Positions 33,483 to 41,855 are shown, counted from the first letter of the stretch. The stretch: DNA of 64,000 nucleotides from Oscillospiraceae bacterium (GCA_910575815.1 CAJTFN010000017.1:1-64000), one strand, 5' to 3'. Numbers and translations: made by a program. The notes: generated from the sequence alone by a model not told the origin.

Positions 33483-34379
33483 TTACTGAGCCAGCAGGTC
33501 CTGGTCCCAGCCGACTTTAATGAAGTACCCGCCGTAGTCCTCGTTGAAGACCTTTTCCGTGGCCTCGCTCTGGAAGGCTTTGACCACCTTCTGATAGGTC
33601 TCCACCTTGGCGGAGTCGCCGAGGTCCGCAGTCCGGGCGGCAATCAGGTTCCAATACTCCTCCACGTCCAGCACGCTGTCCTTGTAAATCGCCTCGTCGG
33701 TCTTCAGGCCGAAGTCCAGGGCGTAGTTTCCATTCACCACGGCGGCGGCCACGTCCGGCAGGGCCGAGGGAATGACGTTGGCTTTCAGCTCCTCAATGGT
33801 GATTCCCATATTGTAGGTCTCGATATCCTCCAAGGTGGGATTGAATCCCGCCGCGTCGCTGATTTTAATAAGGCCCGCTGCCTCCAGGACTTTTAGGGCC
33901 CGGCCGCCGTTGGTCAGGTCGTCGGGGATGGCCACCACATCGCCGTCCTTTAGCTCCTCCACGGAGGAGACCTTCTGAGAATAGAGGTTCAGCGGGATGA
34001 TAAAGGTGTTGCCGATGGTTTGAATCTCATAGCCATAGCTTTCAATCTCGCTTTGGAGGTAAATGCGGTGCTGGAAGGCGTTCAGGTCGATGTCTCCGTT
34101 GGCTAGGGCGTTGTTGGGGGTCACGTAGTCGGAGAACTGGACGAATTCCAGATTGATGTTCTCCGCTTTCAGCGCTTCCTGGGCAGACTTCCACAGGTCT
34201 TCGTAAATCGCGCCCACAACGCCCAGGGTCACTGTAACGGGCTCGGCGGGAGCGTTGGAGCCTCCGGACCCGCCAGAGCTGCCGGGGGCCCCATCAGAGG
34301 CGCCTCCTCCGCAGGCGGCCAGGGTCAGAAGCAGCAGGGCAGCGAAAAGCGCGATGGTTAAAGTTTTCTTGATGTTCAT
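33483..34379 (-). CDS. metQ: MetQ/NlpA-family substrate-binding lipoprotein
   Basis: Binding protein of the methionine-type ABC importer, 298 residues. Lipoprotein signal with lipobox LAAC. A Gly/Ser-rich linker then leads to the NlpA domain (VTLGVVGAIYEDLW, FSDYVTPNNALANGDIDLNAFQH, VAIPDDLTNGGRAL). ATG 34379 (MNIKKTL) follows TTTTGGAGG. Members bind methionine or related compounds. Separated from metI by a dehydrogenase gene in the same operon. Confidence 0.9.
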   Translation of the reverse strand: MNIKKTLTIALFAALLLLTLAACGGGASDGAPGSSGGSGGSNAPAEPVTVTLGVVGAIYEDLWKSAQEALKAENINLEFVQFSDYVTPNNALANGDIDLNAFQHRIYLQSEIESYGYEIQTIGNTFIIPLNLYSQKVSSVEELKDGDVVAIPDDLTNGGRALKVLEAAGLIKISDAAGFNPTLEDIETYNMGITIEELKANVIPSALPDVAAAVVNGNYALDFGLKTDEAIYKDSVLDVEEYWNLIAARTADLGDSAKVETYQKVVKAFQSEATEKVFNEDYGGYFIKVGWDQDLLAQ

Positions 34380-34407
34380 GATGATTTCCTCCAAAAAGCA
34401 ATTTTTG

Positions 34408-35367
34408 TTATAGTGTCAGGGACAGGCGGAAATTGTCCCGCATGGTTTCGCAAGAGGCATTGAACCGCTCTTGTTCCTCTGGAGTAAGCGCCAATTCGAT
34501 GATATCAGCAACGCCGTTCCGGTTCAGCATGGCCGGGACGCTGGCGTACACGTCCCGCTGGCCGTATTCTCCCTCCAGAAGCACGGATACCGGGAGAATT
34601 CGGTTTTCGTCGTGGAAAATAGCCCGGACCACCTCGGCAATGGACGCGCCGATGCCGAATTCCGTGGAGCCCTTTCCACCGAGAATCATCCATCCCCCGG
34701 CCCGCCCGGCGGCGGCAATGGCCTCCAGGTCCAGTTTGCCATACGTGTCCGGCTGCTCTTCCCGGAGCTGAGACAGGGGCTTTCCCGCGATGCTGACGGC
34801 GGACCAGGGGACCATCTGGCTCTCGCCGTGTTCCCCCAGGACATAGGCAATGACGGACTTCCGGTCAATACCCACTGCTTCGGAGATCGCCCGCCGGAGC
34901 CGGGCGGAATCCAGTGTGGTACTGGTGGAGAGGACCTGCCGGGGAAGCCAGTTCAGCTGGTGCTGGAGGTAGTGGGCAATCACGTCGGCGGGATTGGAAA
35001 TACTTAAAATCATTCCGGCAAAGCCGGACATTCGGATGCCCTCCGTCACGTCCTTCATGACTTCGATGGTTTGCCGCAGAGTGTCCATGCGGGTCTGGCC
35101 CTTGCTCATGTCCGGCAGGGGCCCGGCGGCGACAATCAGCAGCTGGGCGTCCTCCGCGTCGGCATAGCCTCCCGCCCGGACAAGGGCGTGGCTGGGCAGG
35201 TATGCCGTGGCGTCGGACAGGTCCAGCGCCTGGGCCTCCGCCTTTTTGCGGTCAATGTCGATGTAGACGATTTCCTCCGCCAGTCCTTGGGACAGCAGGG
35301 CATAGCCCGCGTGGGAGCCTACGTGTCCCGCTCCAATGATGACAACCTTTCGCCTTTGCAGTTCCAT
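34408..35367 (-). CDS. NAD-dependent L-2-hydroxyacid (lactate/malate family) dehydrogenase
   Basis: 319-residue LDH/MDH-fold enzyme. NAD site VVIIGAGHVGSHAGYALL, Asp near the end of the second strand (YIDIDRKKAEA), SISNPADVI and the catalytic His in YVLGEHGESQMVPWS are intact. The substrate loop differs from standard LDH (GPLPDMSKGQTRMDTLR), as in L-2-hydroxyisocaproate dehydrogenases, so a larger side chain is plausible. ATG 35367 lies 6 bases after AAGGAGG. It sits inside the metNIQ operon and probably reduces the 2-oxo acid made by the aminotransferase. Confidence 0.85.
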   Translation of the reverse strand: MELQRRKVVIIGAGHVGSHAGYALLSQGLAEEIVYIDIDRKKAEAQALDLSDATAYLPSHALVRAGGYADAEDAQLLIVAAGPLPDMSKGQTRMDTLRQTIEVMKDVTEGIRMSGFAGMILSISNPADVIAHYLQHQLNWLPRQVLSTSTTLDSARLRRAISEAVGIDRKSVIAYVLGEHGESQMVPWSAVSIAGKPLSQLREEQPDTYGKLDLEAIAAAGRAGGWMILGGKGSTEFGIGASIAEVVRAIFHDENRILPVSVLLEGEYGQRDVYASVPAMLNRNGVADIIELALTPEEQERFNASCETMRDNFRLSLTL

Positions 35368-35378
35368 GTACATCCTCC

Positions 35379-36059
35379 TTAGTGGGTGGTCTTCCTGACC
35401 ACCCGGCCGCCGATAAATTCGATGATACAGACGATGACCACCAGCAACACCACCGTCACGTTGGTCACGTCGGCCCAGTTCCGGTCGTGGCCGTAGCGGA
35501 CGGCAAAGTCCCCCAGGCCCCCGGCCCCTACCACGCCGGCCATAGCCGTCAAATTCAAAAGGCTCACCAGGGTGATGGTGGTGCCCCTTGCGATGGCGGC
35601 TACGCTCTCCCGGAGGTAGACTCGGAAGATAATCTCCCAAGGGCTGGAGCCCATGGAGAGAGCTGCCTCAATGAGTCCATGGTCCAGCTCCGCCAGAGCG
35701 CTCTCCACCTGCCGGGAGAAGAAGGGCACGGACCCGAAGACCAGGGGCACGATGGCCCCCCGGACGTACAGCGTCGTCCCCATCAGGGTCCGAGACAGGG
35801 GCATCACCCAGGTCAGCAGGATGATGAAGGGGATGGACCGGAACAGACTGACGGCCTTGTCCACGATCTGGTACAGCGGGCGGTTTTCCAGGATGTTTCC
35901 CGGCTTCGTCACCGTCAGCAGCACCCCCAGAAGCATCCCCAGCAGGAAGGAAACTGCCCCGGACCACAACACCATCAGCAGCGTATCCGCCAGGGCCTCC
36001 CACAAATCGGGAAGCCGCTCCATCACATGAGGCAGCCAATTAACCAGCGTCTCGCGCAT
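35379..36059 (-). CDS. metI: Methionine-type ABC transporter permease MetI
   Basis: Membrane protein of 226 residues with five spans and EAA loop HGLIEAALSMGSSPWEIIFRVYLRES. ATG 36059 overlaps the metN stop by 20 bp, so the two are coupled. Forms the pore with MetN as ATPase. Confidence 0.92.
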   Translation of the reverse strand: MRETLVNWLPHVMERLPDLWEALADTLLMVLWSGAVSFLLGMLLGVLLTVTKPGNILENRPLYQIVDKAVSLFRSIPFIILLTWVMPLSRTLMGTTLYVRGAIVPLVFGSVPFFSRQVESALAELDHGLIEAALSMGSSPWEIIFRVYLRESVAAIARGTTITLVSLLNLTAMAGVVGAGGLGDFAVRYGHDRNWADVTNVTVVLLVVIVCIIEFIGGRVVRKTTH

Positions 36060-37086
36060 CCTTCAGCACCTCCACTCCCACGTTTTTTTCAATCAGGTAT
36101 TCCACCGCCGCTGTCACCCTTTCCCGCTCCCCGCCGATGATGGCCACCGTGCCGCCGATGGGTGCCCCCTGAATGATCTCGATGTCGGCGAAAATAATGT
36201 TCAGAGACACGTCAAACCGCCGGGACGCCTCGGAGATCACGGGCTCCGAGGGGCTCCGCTCCACGTAGCTCAGCCGGACAATCAGTTCCCCGGGCTTGAG
36301 ACGCACGACGGGGGAATCCTGGGCAATCAGCTCCTCGATCTTCTGGAGATTGGAGGTGGTGCGGATGAAGCTCCGGGTGACGGGCTCCCTGGGCCTGGCG
36401 AAGATGGAGAACGCCTCCCCCTGCTCCACCACCCGGCCCCGCTCCATGACGGCCACCCGGCCGCAGATCTCCTTGACCACCGCCATCTCGTGAGTGATGA
36501 TGACCACGGTGATGCCCAGGGTCTCGTTCAGGTGTCTGATGAGGGAAAGGATGGCCTTGGTGGTCTGGGGGTCCAGGGCGGAGGTGGCCTCGTCGCAGAG
36601 GAGGACCTTGGGGTCGTTGGCCAGGGCCCGGGCGATGGCCACCCGCTGCTTCTGCCCGCCGGAGAGCTGCCGGGGATAGGCGTCCGCCTTGTCCCCGATC
36701 TCCACCAAGTCCAGGAGCCTCTGGACCTTCTCCCGGATATCCGCCTTGCTGAGGCCGCTGCCCCGGAGCGGGTAGGCCACGTTGCCGAACACCGTCCGGG
36801 AGGGCATGAGGTTGAAGTGCTGGAAGATCATGCCGGTCTTCTTCCGGGCCTGCCGGAGCTCCTTCGTCGCCAGGGCGGTCAGCTCCTGTCCGTCCACCGT
36901 CACGGTCCCGGCAGTGGGCCGCTCCAGCAGGTTCATACACCGGACCAGGGTGGATTTTCCCGCCCCGGAGAAGCCGATGATGCCAAAGATTTCCCCCTTC
37001 TCGATGGAAAGGGACACATCCCGGACGGCATGGACCTGCCGCTGGCCGTTGCCAAAATCCTTGGAAATGTGGTTGAGTTCTATCAA
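36040..37086 (-). CDS. metN: Methionine-type ABC transporter ATPase MetN
   Basis: 348-residue ATPase. Walker A GFSGAGKST, Q-loop MIFQHFNLMPSRTVFGN, signature LSGGQKQRVAIARAL and Walker B VLLCDEATSALD are intact. Residues about 265-345 form the C-terminal NIL domain (VVRLKPGELIVRLSYVE ... FADIEIIQGAPIGGTVAIIG), which in MetN binds methionine and inhibits transport. This supports a methionine-class substrate. Start TTG 37086 lies 6 bases after AAAGGAGGG. An earlier in-frame TTG overlaps the terminator. First structural gene after the leader peptide. Confidence 0.93.
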   Translation of the reverse strand: MIELNHISKDFGNGQRQVHAVRDVSLSIEKGEIFGIIGFSGAGKSTLVRCMNLLERPTAGTVTVDGQELTALATKELRQARKKTGMIFQHFNLMPSRTVFGNVAYPLRGSGLSKADIREKVQRLLDLVEIGDKADAYPRQLSGGQKQRVAIARALANDPKVLLCDEATSALDPQTTKAILSLIRHLNETLGITVVIITHEMAVVKEICGRVAVMERGRVVEQGEAFSIFARPREPVTRSFIRTTSNLQKIEELIAQDSPVVRLKPGELIVRLSYVERSPSEPVISEASRRFDVSLNIIFADIEIIQGAPIGGTVAIIGGERERVTAAVEYLIEKNVGVEVLKDARDAG

Positions 37087-37106
37087 GCGAATCCCTCCTT
37101 TAAGAC

Positions 37107-37140
37107 GCAAAAAAGCGGGGAGCTCACGGCTCCCCGCTTT
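37107..37140 (-). terminator. Leader terminator (attenuator) before metN
   Basis: A 12-bp perfect stem, AAAGCGGGGAGC/GCTCCCCGCTTT (37112-37123 with 37129-37140), has a 5-base loop. On the minus strand it is followed directly by a TTTTTT run. It lies between the Met-rich leader ORF and metN, 26 bases before the metN start, so it must be passed for operon expression. Confidence 0.85.
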
Positions 37141-37175
37141 GGCCGGCAGTCGTTAAACCGGCGCGGCGCGTCAGG

Positions 37176-37286
37176 TCAAACGATTCCTCGGTACTTCAGG
37201 CAGGCGGCAAGTGAGCGCAAAGAACGCTGGACATTCATCATGCCCATGCACATGCCGGCCTGCATTCGGAAACCACGAATACGCAT
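37176..37286 (-). CDS. Met-rich leader peptide, 36 residues
   Basis: ATG at 37286 lies 8 bases after a perfect AAAGGAGG. The ORF reads MRIRGFRMQAGMCMGMM, then NVQRSLRS and a basic tail, ending TGA at 37176. Six Met codons lie in the first 17, with two Cys in all. It sits between a consensus promoter and an intrinsic terminator upstream of a methionine-type transporter operon. This is the textbook layout of transcription attenuation by ribosome stalling at scarce charged tRNA. A rival antiterminator pairing was not worked out, so the mechanism is inferred. Confidence 0.8.
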   Translation of the reverse strand: MRIRGFRMQAGMCMGMMNVQRSLRSLAACLKYRGIV

Positions 37287-37322
37287 TGCGCGCGCCTCCT
37301 TTAACATACTTGGTTGATTGGT

Positions 37323-37351
37323 ATATTAGCACTTGAAAACGCTTTTGTCAA
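37323..37351 (-). promoter_or_regulatory. Sigma-A promoter of the leader/metNIQ operon
   Basis: On the minus strand TTGACA (37351-37346), 17-bp spacer, TAATAT (37328-37323). The ribosome site of the leader ORF starts about 24 bases downstream. Confidence 0.85.
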
Positions 37352-37380
37352 CGAAAAACCAGGAAAGGGGGAAAATCTGT

Positions 37381-37399
37381 CGGACTTTCCAAAAGTCCG
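37381..37399 (-). terminator. Terminator of cysK
   Basis: CGGACTTT/AAAGTCCG (37381-37399, 3-base loop) lies 30 bases after the cysK stop. On the minus strand it is followed by ACAGATTTTCC. A moderate terminator. Confidence 0.55.
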
Positions 37400-37428
37400 C
37401 AGTGCCGGGCCGGAATTTTTAGAAGCCC

Positions 37429-38361
37429 TCAATCCTGGAACAGCGGCGTGGAGAGGTAACGGTCTCCCGTATCGGGCAGCAGGGCCACGATGGTCTTGCC
37501 CCTGTTCTCGGGCCGCTTGGCCAGCTGGATGGCCGCCCAGACCGCCGCGCCGGAGGAGATACCCACCAGGACGCCCTCCTTCCGGCCCACCAGCTTCCCG
37601 GCGGCGAAGGCGTCCTCGTTCTCCACGGCAATGACCTCGTCATAGACGCCGGTGTCCAGCACCTCCGGGACGAAGCCCGCGCCGATGCCTTGGATTTTGT
37701 GGCTCCCGGCGGTCCCCTTGCTCAGCACCGGAGAGGCGGCGGGCTCCACAGCCACGACCTTCACGGCGGGATTCCGCTCCTTCAGGTAGGCTCCCACGCC
37801 GGTGACGGTGCCGCCGGTGCCAACGCCCGCCACGAAGACATCCACCTTCCCCTCGGTGTCCTCCCAGATCTCCGGGCCGGTGGAGGCCCTGTGGGCGGCA
37901 GGGTTGGCGGGGTTCACGAACTGTCCGGGAATGAAGCCGCCGGGAATCTCCTTGGCCAGCTCGCCGGCCTTGGCGATGGCGCCCTTCATGCCCCTGGCCC
38001 CTTCGGTGAGGACCAGCTCCGCGCCGTAGGCCTTCATCAGCTGGCGGCGCTCCACGCTCATGGTCTCGGGCATGACAATGATAATGCGGTAGCCCCGGGC
38101 GGCGGCCACGGCGGCCAGGCCGATGCCGGTGTTGCCGGAGGTGGGTTCGATGATGACGGAGCCGGGTTTCAAAAGGCCCCGGGCCTCGGCGTCGTCGATC
38201 ATGGCCTTGGCGATCCGGTCCTTGACGGACCCGGCGGGGTTGAAATATTCCAGCTTCGCCAGGACCCGGGCCTCCAGCCCCTCTTCCTTCTCGATATGGA
38301 CCAGCTCCAGCAGGGGCGTTTTGCCGATCAGCTGATCGGTGGATGTGTATATCTTGCTCAT
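37429..38361 (-). CDS. cysK: Cysteine synthase A
   Basis: O-acetylserine sulfhydrylase, 310 residues, typical CysK length. It makes cysteine from O-acetylserine and sulfide with PLP. PLP-Lys47 lies in NPAGSVKDR, the Asn loop in [11 protein letters not shown], the phosphate loop in [12 protein letters not shown], and the C-terminal [11 protein letters not shown] is present. ATG 38361 follows GAGGAGGAAACC. It has its own consensus promoter and is divergent from a Rrf2-family regulator, the usual cysteine-responsive arrangement in Firmicutes. Confidence 0.95.
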   Translation of the reverse strand: MSKIYTSTDQLIGKTPLLELVHIEKEEGLEARVLAKLEYFNPAGSVKDRIAKAMIDDAEARGLLKPGSVIIEPTSGNTGIGLAAVAAARGYRIIIVMPETMSVERRQLMKAYGAELVLTEGARGMKGAIAKAGELAKEIPGGFIPGQFVNPANPAAHRASTGPEIWEDTEGKVDVFVAGVGTGGTVTGVGAYLKERNPAVKVVAVEPAASPVLSKGTAGSHKIQGIGAGFVPEVLDTGVYDEVIAVENEDAFAAGKLVGRKEGVLVGISSGAAVWAAIQLAKRPENRGKTIVALLPDTGDRYLSTPLFQD

Positions 38362-38496
38362 AGCGGTTTCCTCCTCGTAATCTCAATCTCATAATAATGT
38401 GGCGTTTGTCTCGCTCCGTCAGCTATGATTGATACAACATCGAAATTCAGGATATGGATTCATTTATATGCCAACCTTTCGAGTGGGTTTATATGT

Positions 38497-38525
38497 ATTA
38501 TAGAAGGAAAGATATTCCTTGTCAA
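38497..38525 (-). promoter_or_regulatory. cysK promoter
   Basis: Minus strand TTGACA (38525-38520), 17-bp spacer, TATAAT (38502-38497): a perfect consensus. About 135 bases of leader separate it from the cysK start. No T-box or other riboswitch was recognised there. Confidence 0.85.
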
Positions 38526-38547
38526 TCGTCATTGTGCAAAATCTTAC

Positions 38548-38576
38548 TTGAAACCCAACTAACCATGTTGTATAAT
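38548..38576 (+). promoter_or_regulatory. Promoter of the Rrf2-family gene
   Basis: TTGAAA (38548-38553), 17-bp spacer, TATAAT (38571-38576). Its -35 lies only 22 bp from the -35 of the divergent cysK promoter, so one bound regulator could act on both. Confidence 0.85.
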
Positions 38577-38607
38577 AGGTATATTCTATTAAAAGGAGCG
38601 TCGCCAT

Positions 38608-39039
38608 ATGCTGATTTCAACGAAAGGCCGTTATGCCTTGCGGGTTATGGCCGACCTGGCTGAGCATCCGTCGGAGGGGTATATTCCCTTGAAAGAAATC
38701 GCACAGCGGCAGGAAATTTCGGAAAAATATCTGGAAGCCATCATCAAAATCCTGGTCAAGGCCCGGCTACTCACCGGCGTGCGAGGCAAGGGAGGCGGCT
38801 ACAAGCTGACCCGAGGGCCGGAACAATACACGATAGGCGAGGTTTTGCGGCTGACGGAGGAAACGCTTGCCCCTGTTGCCTGTCTGGAAGAAGCCGCAGA
38901 TGTCTGCCCAAGGGCCCCGAATTGCCGTACTCTGCCGGTCTGGAAGGGGTTGAATCGGGTTATCAACGAATATCTGGATCACATCACTGTGGCGGATATC
39001 ATACATTCGCGTGATGCCGGGAACGATTATGTAATATAA
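38608..39039 (+). CDS. Rrf2-family regulator (CymR/IscR-like)
   Basis: 143-residue winged-helix regulator. The N-terminal ISTKGRYALRVMADLAEH and the wing VRGKGGGYKLTR are classic Rrf2. Three Cys lie at about 91-105 (ACLEEAADVC, then PNC), spaced C-x7-C-x5-C, close to but not the same as the C-x5-C-x5-C Fe-S ligand pattern of IscR. Position next to cysK suggests a cysteine-metabolism regulator (CymR). The Cys cluster leaves Fe-S sensing possible. ATG 38608 follows AAAAGGAG. Confidence 0.85.
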   Translation: MLISTKGRYALRVMADLAEHPSEGYIPLKEIAQRQEISEKYLEAIIKILVKARLLTGVRGKGGGYKLTRGPEQYTIGEVLRLTEETLAPVACLEEAADVCPRAPNCRTLPVWKGLNRVINEYLDHITVADIIHSRDAGNDYVI

Positions 39040-39045
39040 AGAGGT

Positions 39046-39077
39046 CGCCGGGTCCTGTAATTCTGCGGGACCCGGCG
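39046..39077. terminator. Bidirectional hairpin between convergent genes
   Basis: CGCCGGGTCC (39046-39055) pairs with GGACCCGGCG (39068-39077) between the Rrf2 gene and the convergent hydrolase gene. T-runs are short. Confidence 0.6.
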
Positions 39078-39087
39078 GCCCTTATGG

Positions 39088-39930
39088 TCAGCTCTTTTCA
39101 ATAGAAAGCTGTTCCAGGAGAAAGCTCTCGACTGTCTTAGCGACGGTTTCCCGGCAGTCGGAAAAGAAGTGGTCCGCTGGATAACTGACCATGTGGAACA
39201 TGACGCCGCCTCGATTTTGGACGGCCCGTTCCAGAGGGGCGCAGTGGAGTTCCGGAGGCGTGTGAACATCCAGACTTCCGGCAATGCACAGGACCGGTTT
39301 CCTTGACAGCGGTTCCGCCAAGCCTTCCAGACAAAATTCCCGGCTGTGTGTGACCGCCTCTTCCAGCAGGGCCTCTCCGCTGGTGCCGTTCAGCCATAGG
39401 GCGCTGTCCTCCAGCACCTGGCGGATCGTTCCGGCGGCGCGGGGATTTTCAGCGGCAATTTGAGGAAGTCGCCCGATATCGCAGGGCATCAGCAGGACTC
39501 CGGCACGGATTTCCGTCCGGCAGGCCGTCAAATGGGCGCAGACGAAGCCGCCCAGACTGTGCCCCACAGCATAGATGCGATGTTTGTCAATTCCGTGGGC
39601 CTCATCCGCCAGGAGCCAGTCCAACGCCGTGTTGGCATCCTCCAGATCATGAGTCAGGGAGTAATCCCCGTCGCTGCCCCAGCTACCGCTGTAGTGAAAC
39701 ACCAGCACATGGAAGCCTGCCCGGCGGAGGAAATGGGCAAGATCAAAATTCCGCTCGCAGCCGGGGATTCCGTGGAACAGCAGGACGACGGGATGCGGCC
39801 CCGCCCCTCCGGCGGTGTAAAGGACAGAAAGCAGCCGCCCCCGTCTGCCGGGAATCAGGGTGCCGTGAATATCCGGACGATAGTCGGAGCGCTCACAATG
39901 GGTTTCCATACATTGTGTGCTGTCATTCAT
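39088..39930 (-). CDS. Alpha/beta hydrolase (serine esterase/peptidase type)
   Basis: 280-residue cytosolic hydrolase. Oxyanion segment LLFHGIPGCERN, nucleophile elbow AVGHSLGGFV (Ser about 123), late Asp in CIAGSLDVHTPPE and His in SYPADHFF complete a likely Ser-Asp-His triad. ATG 39930 follows GGGGGGAC. ATG 39948 is possible but has no ribosome site. It overlaps the end of the symporter gene by 8 bp. Substrate unknown. Confidence 0.82.
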   Translation of the reverse strand: MNDSTQCMETHCERSDYRPDIHGTLIPGRRGRLLSVLYTAGGAGPHPVVLLFHGIPGCERNFDLAHFLRRAGFHVLVFHYSGSWGSDGDYSLTHDLEDANTALDWLLADEAHGIDKHRIYAVGHSLGGFVCAHLTACRTEIRAGVLLMPCDIGRLPQIAAENPRAAGTIRQVLEDSALWLNGTSGEALLEEAVTHSREFCLEGLAEPLSRKPVLCIAGSLDVHTPPELHCAPLERAVQNRGGVMFHMVSYPADHFFSDCRETVAKTVESFLLEQLSIEKS

Positions 39931-41170
39931 CTGATTGTCCCCCCGCATTCAGGTTTTCTCTGTACCAATCCTTCCCGTAGAGAATCCGGGTTACCAACAT
40001 GGAGGCGACCGTATCCCCGCAGGAGTTGATGAGGGTACACCCGGCGTCAAAGAGCTGGGTCATCATCAGAAGCACCGGCAGGGCCGCGGCGGGGAAACCG
40101 AAGGCGGAAATCACCATGGTTTCCATGGCCGCGCCGCCGCCGGGAACGGAGGACACCGCCACGGAACCGGCCACCGCAATCACCAGAGCAAAGGCAAAGT
40201 CCCCGACGCTGTTCAGCGGGTGGCCAAACAGGGCGCAGCAAAGGACGATCTCATAGATGGTGGCGATACAGGCCCCGTCCATGTGGCAGGTAGCGCCCAC
40301 CGGCACCACCACGGAGCTGACCTCCCGGGGAATGCCCAGTTTGTCGCAGGCATCCAGCTGCAAGGGCAGGGCCGCGGCGGAGGAGCGGGTGCCCAGGGCT
40401 GTCAGGGCCGGGGTGAGGATGTTTTTGAAGTAGTTCCTCACACCCCAGGGGCCTGCCGCCAGGAAGGCGTAAAGGGCCAGAAACACGAAGAAGTAGACAA
40501 TGGCTGCCGGATAGTAAATGAGCAGGCCCCGGGCGTAGCTTTTCAGAAGGTCCGCACCGTAGGTCCCGGTGAGGTTGGCAAAGTAGGCCAGCAGACCCAG
40601 GGGAGCCAACTTCATCAAAAGCTCTACCATCTTGTAGAACACCAGGGACAGATGGCCCAGCCACTCCGCCACGGGGCGGCCCTTTTCTCCCAGCAAGGAC
40701 ACCGTGACGCCGAAGAACACCGTAAAGACGATGAGGGCCAGGATATGGCTCCGGGAGATCACCAGGGGAAAATCGCTGACGGTGAAGGTGTTGACGATCT
40801 GGTCCCCCACGCTCATGACGGCGGTTCCCGCTTCTGCCTCCGCCCCACCCAGCTGAATGGAGGTGTCTACGCCGAAGATCCCTGTGACGGCAAACATATA
40901 AATTCCTGCGACGGCGGCGGTGACCACGAATACACCGATGGTCAGGGCCAGCATCTTCCCCACCCGTCTGGTGTCACTGACCCCGGCGATGGAGCTGGAG
41001 ATGGAGAAGAAGATCAGCGGCACCAGCAGAACGAACAGCAGGTTCAACCAGATTTGTCCGATGGGGTAGAGAAAGGCCGCCTTTTCTTCCAGGGAAAGGC
41101 CCAGGACAGCACCCAGGGCTACACAAGCAATGAGGATCAGAGGTCCTCGATAAGATGCTCTATGGGGCAT
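39923..41170 (-). CDS. Dicarboxylate/amino acid:cation symporter (DAACS family)
   Basis: Membrane carrier of 415 residues, eight spans plus two re-entrant loops. The first re-entrant loop region reads LGTRSSAAALPLQLDACD. The family motif usually written LPVGATxNMDG appears as VPVGATCHMDGACIA. The C-terminal SVPGGGAAMETMV and DAGCTLINSCGDTVASML are conserved. Members import glutamate, aspartate, C4-dicarboxylates, cystine or Ser/Thr with Na+ or H+. Given its place behind isc genes a sulfur amino acid such as cystine is attractive, but this is inference. Confidence 0.85.
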   Translation of the reverse strand: MPHRASYRGPLILIACVALGAVLGLSLEEKAAFLYPIGQIWLNLLFVLLVPLIFFSISSSIAGVSDTRRVGKMLALTIGVFVVTAAVAGIYMFAVTGIFGVDTSIQLGGAEAEAGTAVMSVGDQIVNTFTVSDFPLVISRSHILALIVFTVFFGVTVSLLGEKGRPVAEWLGHLSLVFYKMVELLMKLAPLGLLAYFANLTGTYGADLLKSYARGLLIYYPAAIVYFFVFLALYAFLAAGPWGVRNYFKNILTPALTALGTRSSAAALPLQLDACDKLGIPREVSSVVVPVGATCHMDGACIATIYEIVLCCALFGHPLNSVGDFAFALVIAVAGSVAVSSVPGGGAAMETMVISAFGFPAAALPVLLMMTQLFDAGCTLINSCGDTVASMLVTRILYGKDWYRENLNAGGQSDE

Positions 41171-41186
41171 AGTGAATGCGCTCCCT

Positions 41187-41801
41187 TCAAATCATGTATT
41201 CTACCGTTTTTTCCTCTGTCAGCTTTGTGTTCTCATTGAACAGCAGGACGGCCTCCCGTTCCTCCGGAGGGGGAAGGGCATAGACGCCGGTTCCCTCAAA
41301 ATAGCGGACCGGTACGATCCGGTTATAGGACGCCGGATGGGCTTCATCCATTTGCAGGGCCGGGTCGTCAAAGGGGCTTGGCCGGTAGTAGGGGTCAAAA
41401 AAGTAAACCATATCCCCCCGCACATCTGTCAGCAGCACATAGTGCCAGCCATCGAGATCCACCCGGACCACGGCGGCCCCTCTCCGGCACAGGGTATCCA
41501 GCAGCCTTCCGTTCTGGGAGAAATTCACCTCTTGCCCGGAGAGGTATTGGCTGAAAACCGGCAGGTGCCCCGCTTGGCCGAAGCCGCTCAGCCAGCTGCT
41601 GAGGAACATCATGGCCATGCAGGAGGTGCCGCATTTCCCGCAGGTCCCGTCCGGGCCGAAGCAGTCCAGACAGTACAATGTGACGCTCCGGATGATCTCC
41701 GGCGGGATCTCCTCCCGACGAAAGAGATAGCTGACGGCATTGAGCATGGAGGTGGGGCCGCAGTCGTATCCCGTCATCTGGTAACGAAGAGGATTATCCA
41801 T
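41187..41801 (-). CDS. C39-like cysteine peptidase family protein
   Basis: 204 residues with papain-like motifs: GYDCGPTSMLNAVSYLF (Cys nucleophile about residue 14), LDGWHYVLLTDV (His) and VYFFDPYYRPSPF (Asp). Four extra Cys in LDCFGPDGTCGKCGTSC could bind a metal. No signal peptide is visible. Stand-alone C39-like proteins of this type are common in Clostridia and poorly characterised. ATG 41801 follows AAGGAGGCACG. Lies between mnmA and the symporter on one strand. Confidence 0.75.
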   Translation of the reverse strand: MDNPLRYQMTGYDCGPTSMLNAVSYLFRREEIPPEIIRSVTLYCLDCFGPDGTCGKCGTSCMAMMFLSSWLSGFGQAGHLPVFSQYLSGQEVNFSQNGRLLDTLCRRGAAVVRVDLDGWHYVLLTDVRGDMVYFFDPYYRPSPFDDPALQMDEAHPASYNRIVPVRYFEGTGVYALPPPEEREAVLLFNENTKLTEEKTVEYMI

Positions 41802-41855
41802 TCAGCGTGCCTCCTTCCGGTATCGTATCCGTTGTATCCTTTGGATAGTGTCCGG

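Noticed and set aside
33419-33643. N-terminal extension of the FAD oxidoreductase
   Set aside because: It lies antisense to the hairpin and inside the end of metQ. The ATG at 33418 has a ribosome site and fits the family.
38362-38496. T-box or S-box riboswitch in the cysK leader
   Set aside because: None of the conserved T-box or S-box words could be recognised, and no terminator precedes cysK.
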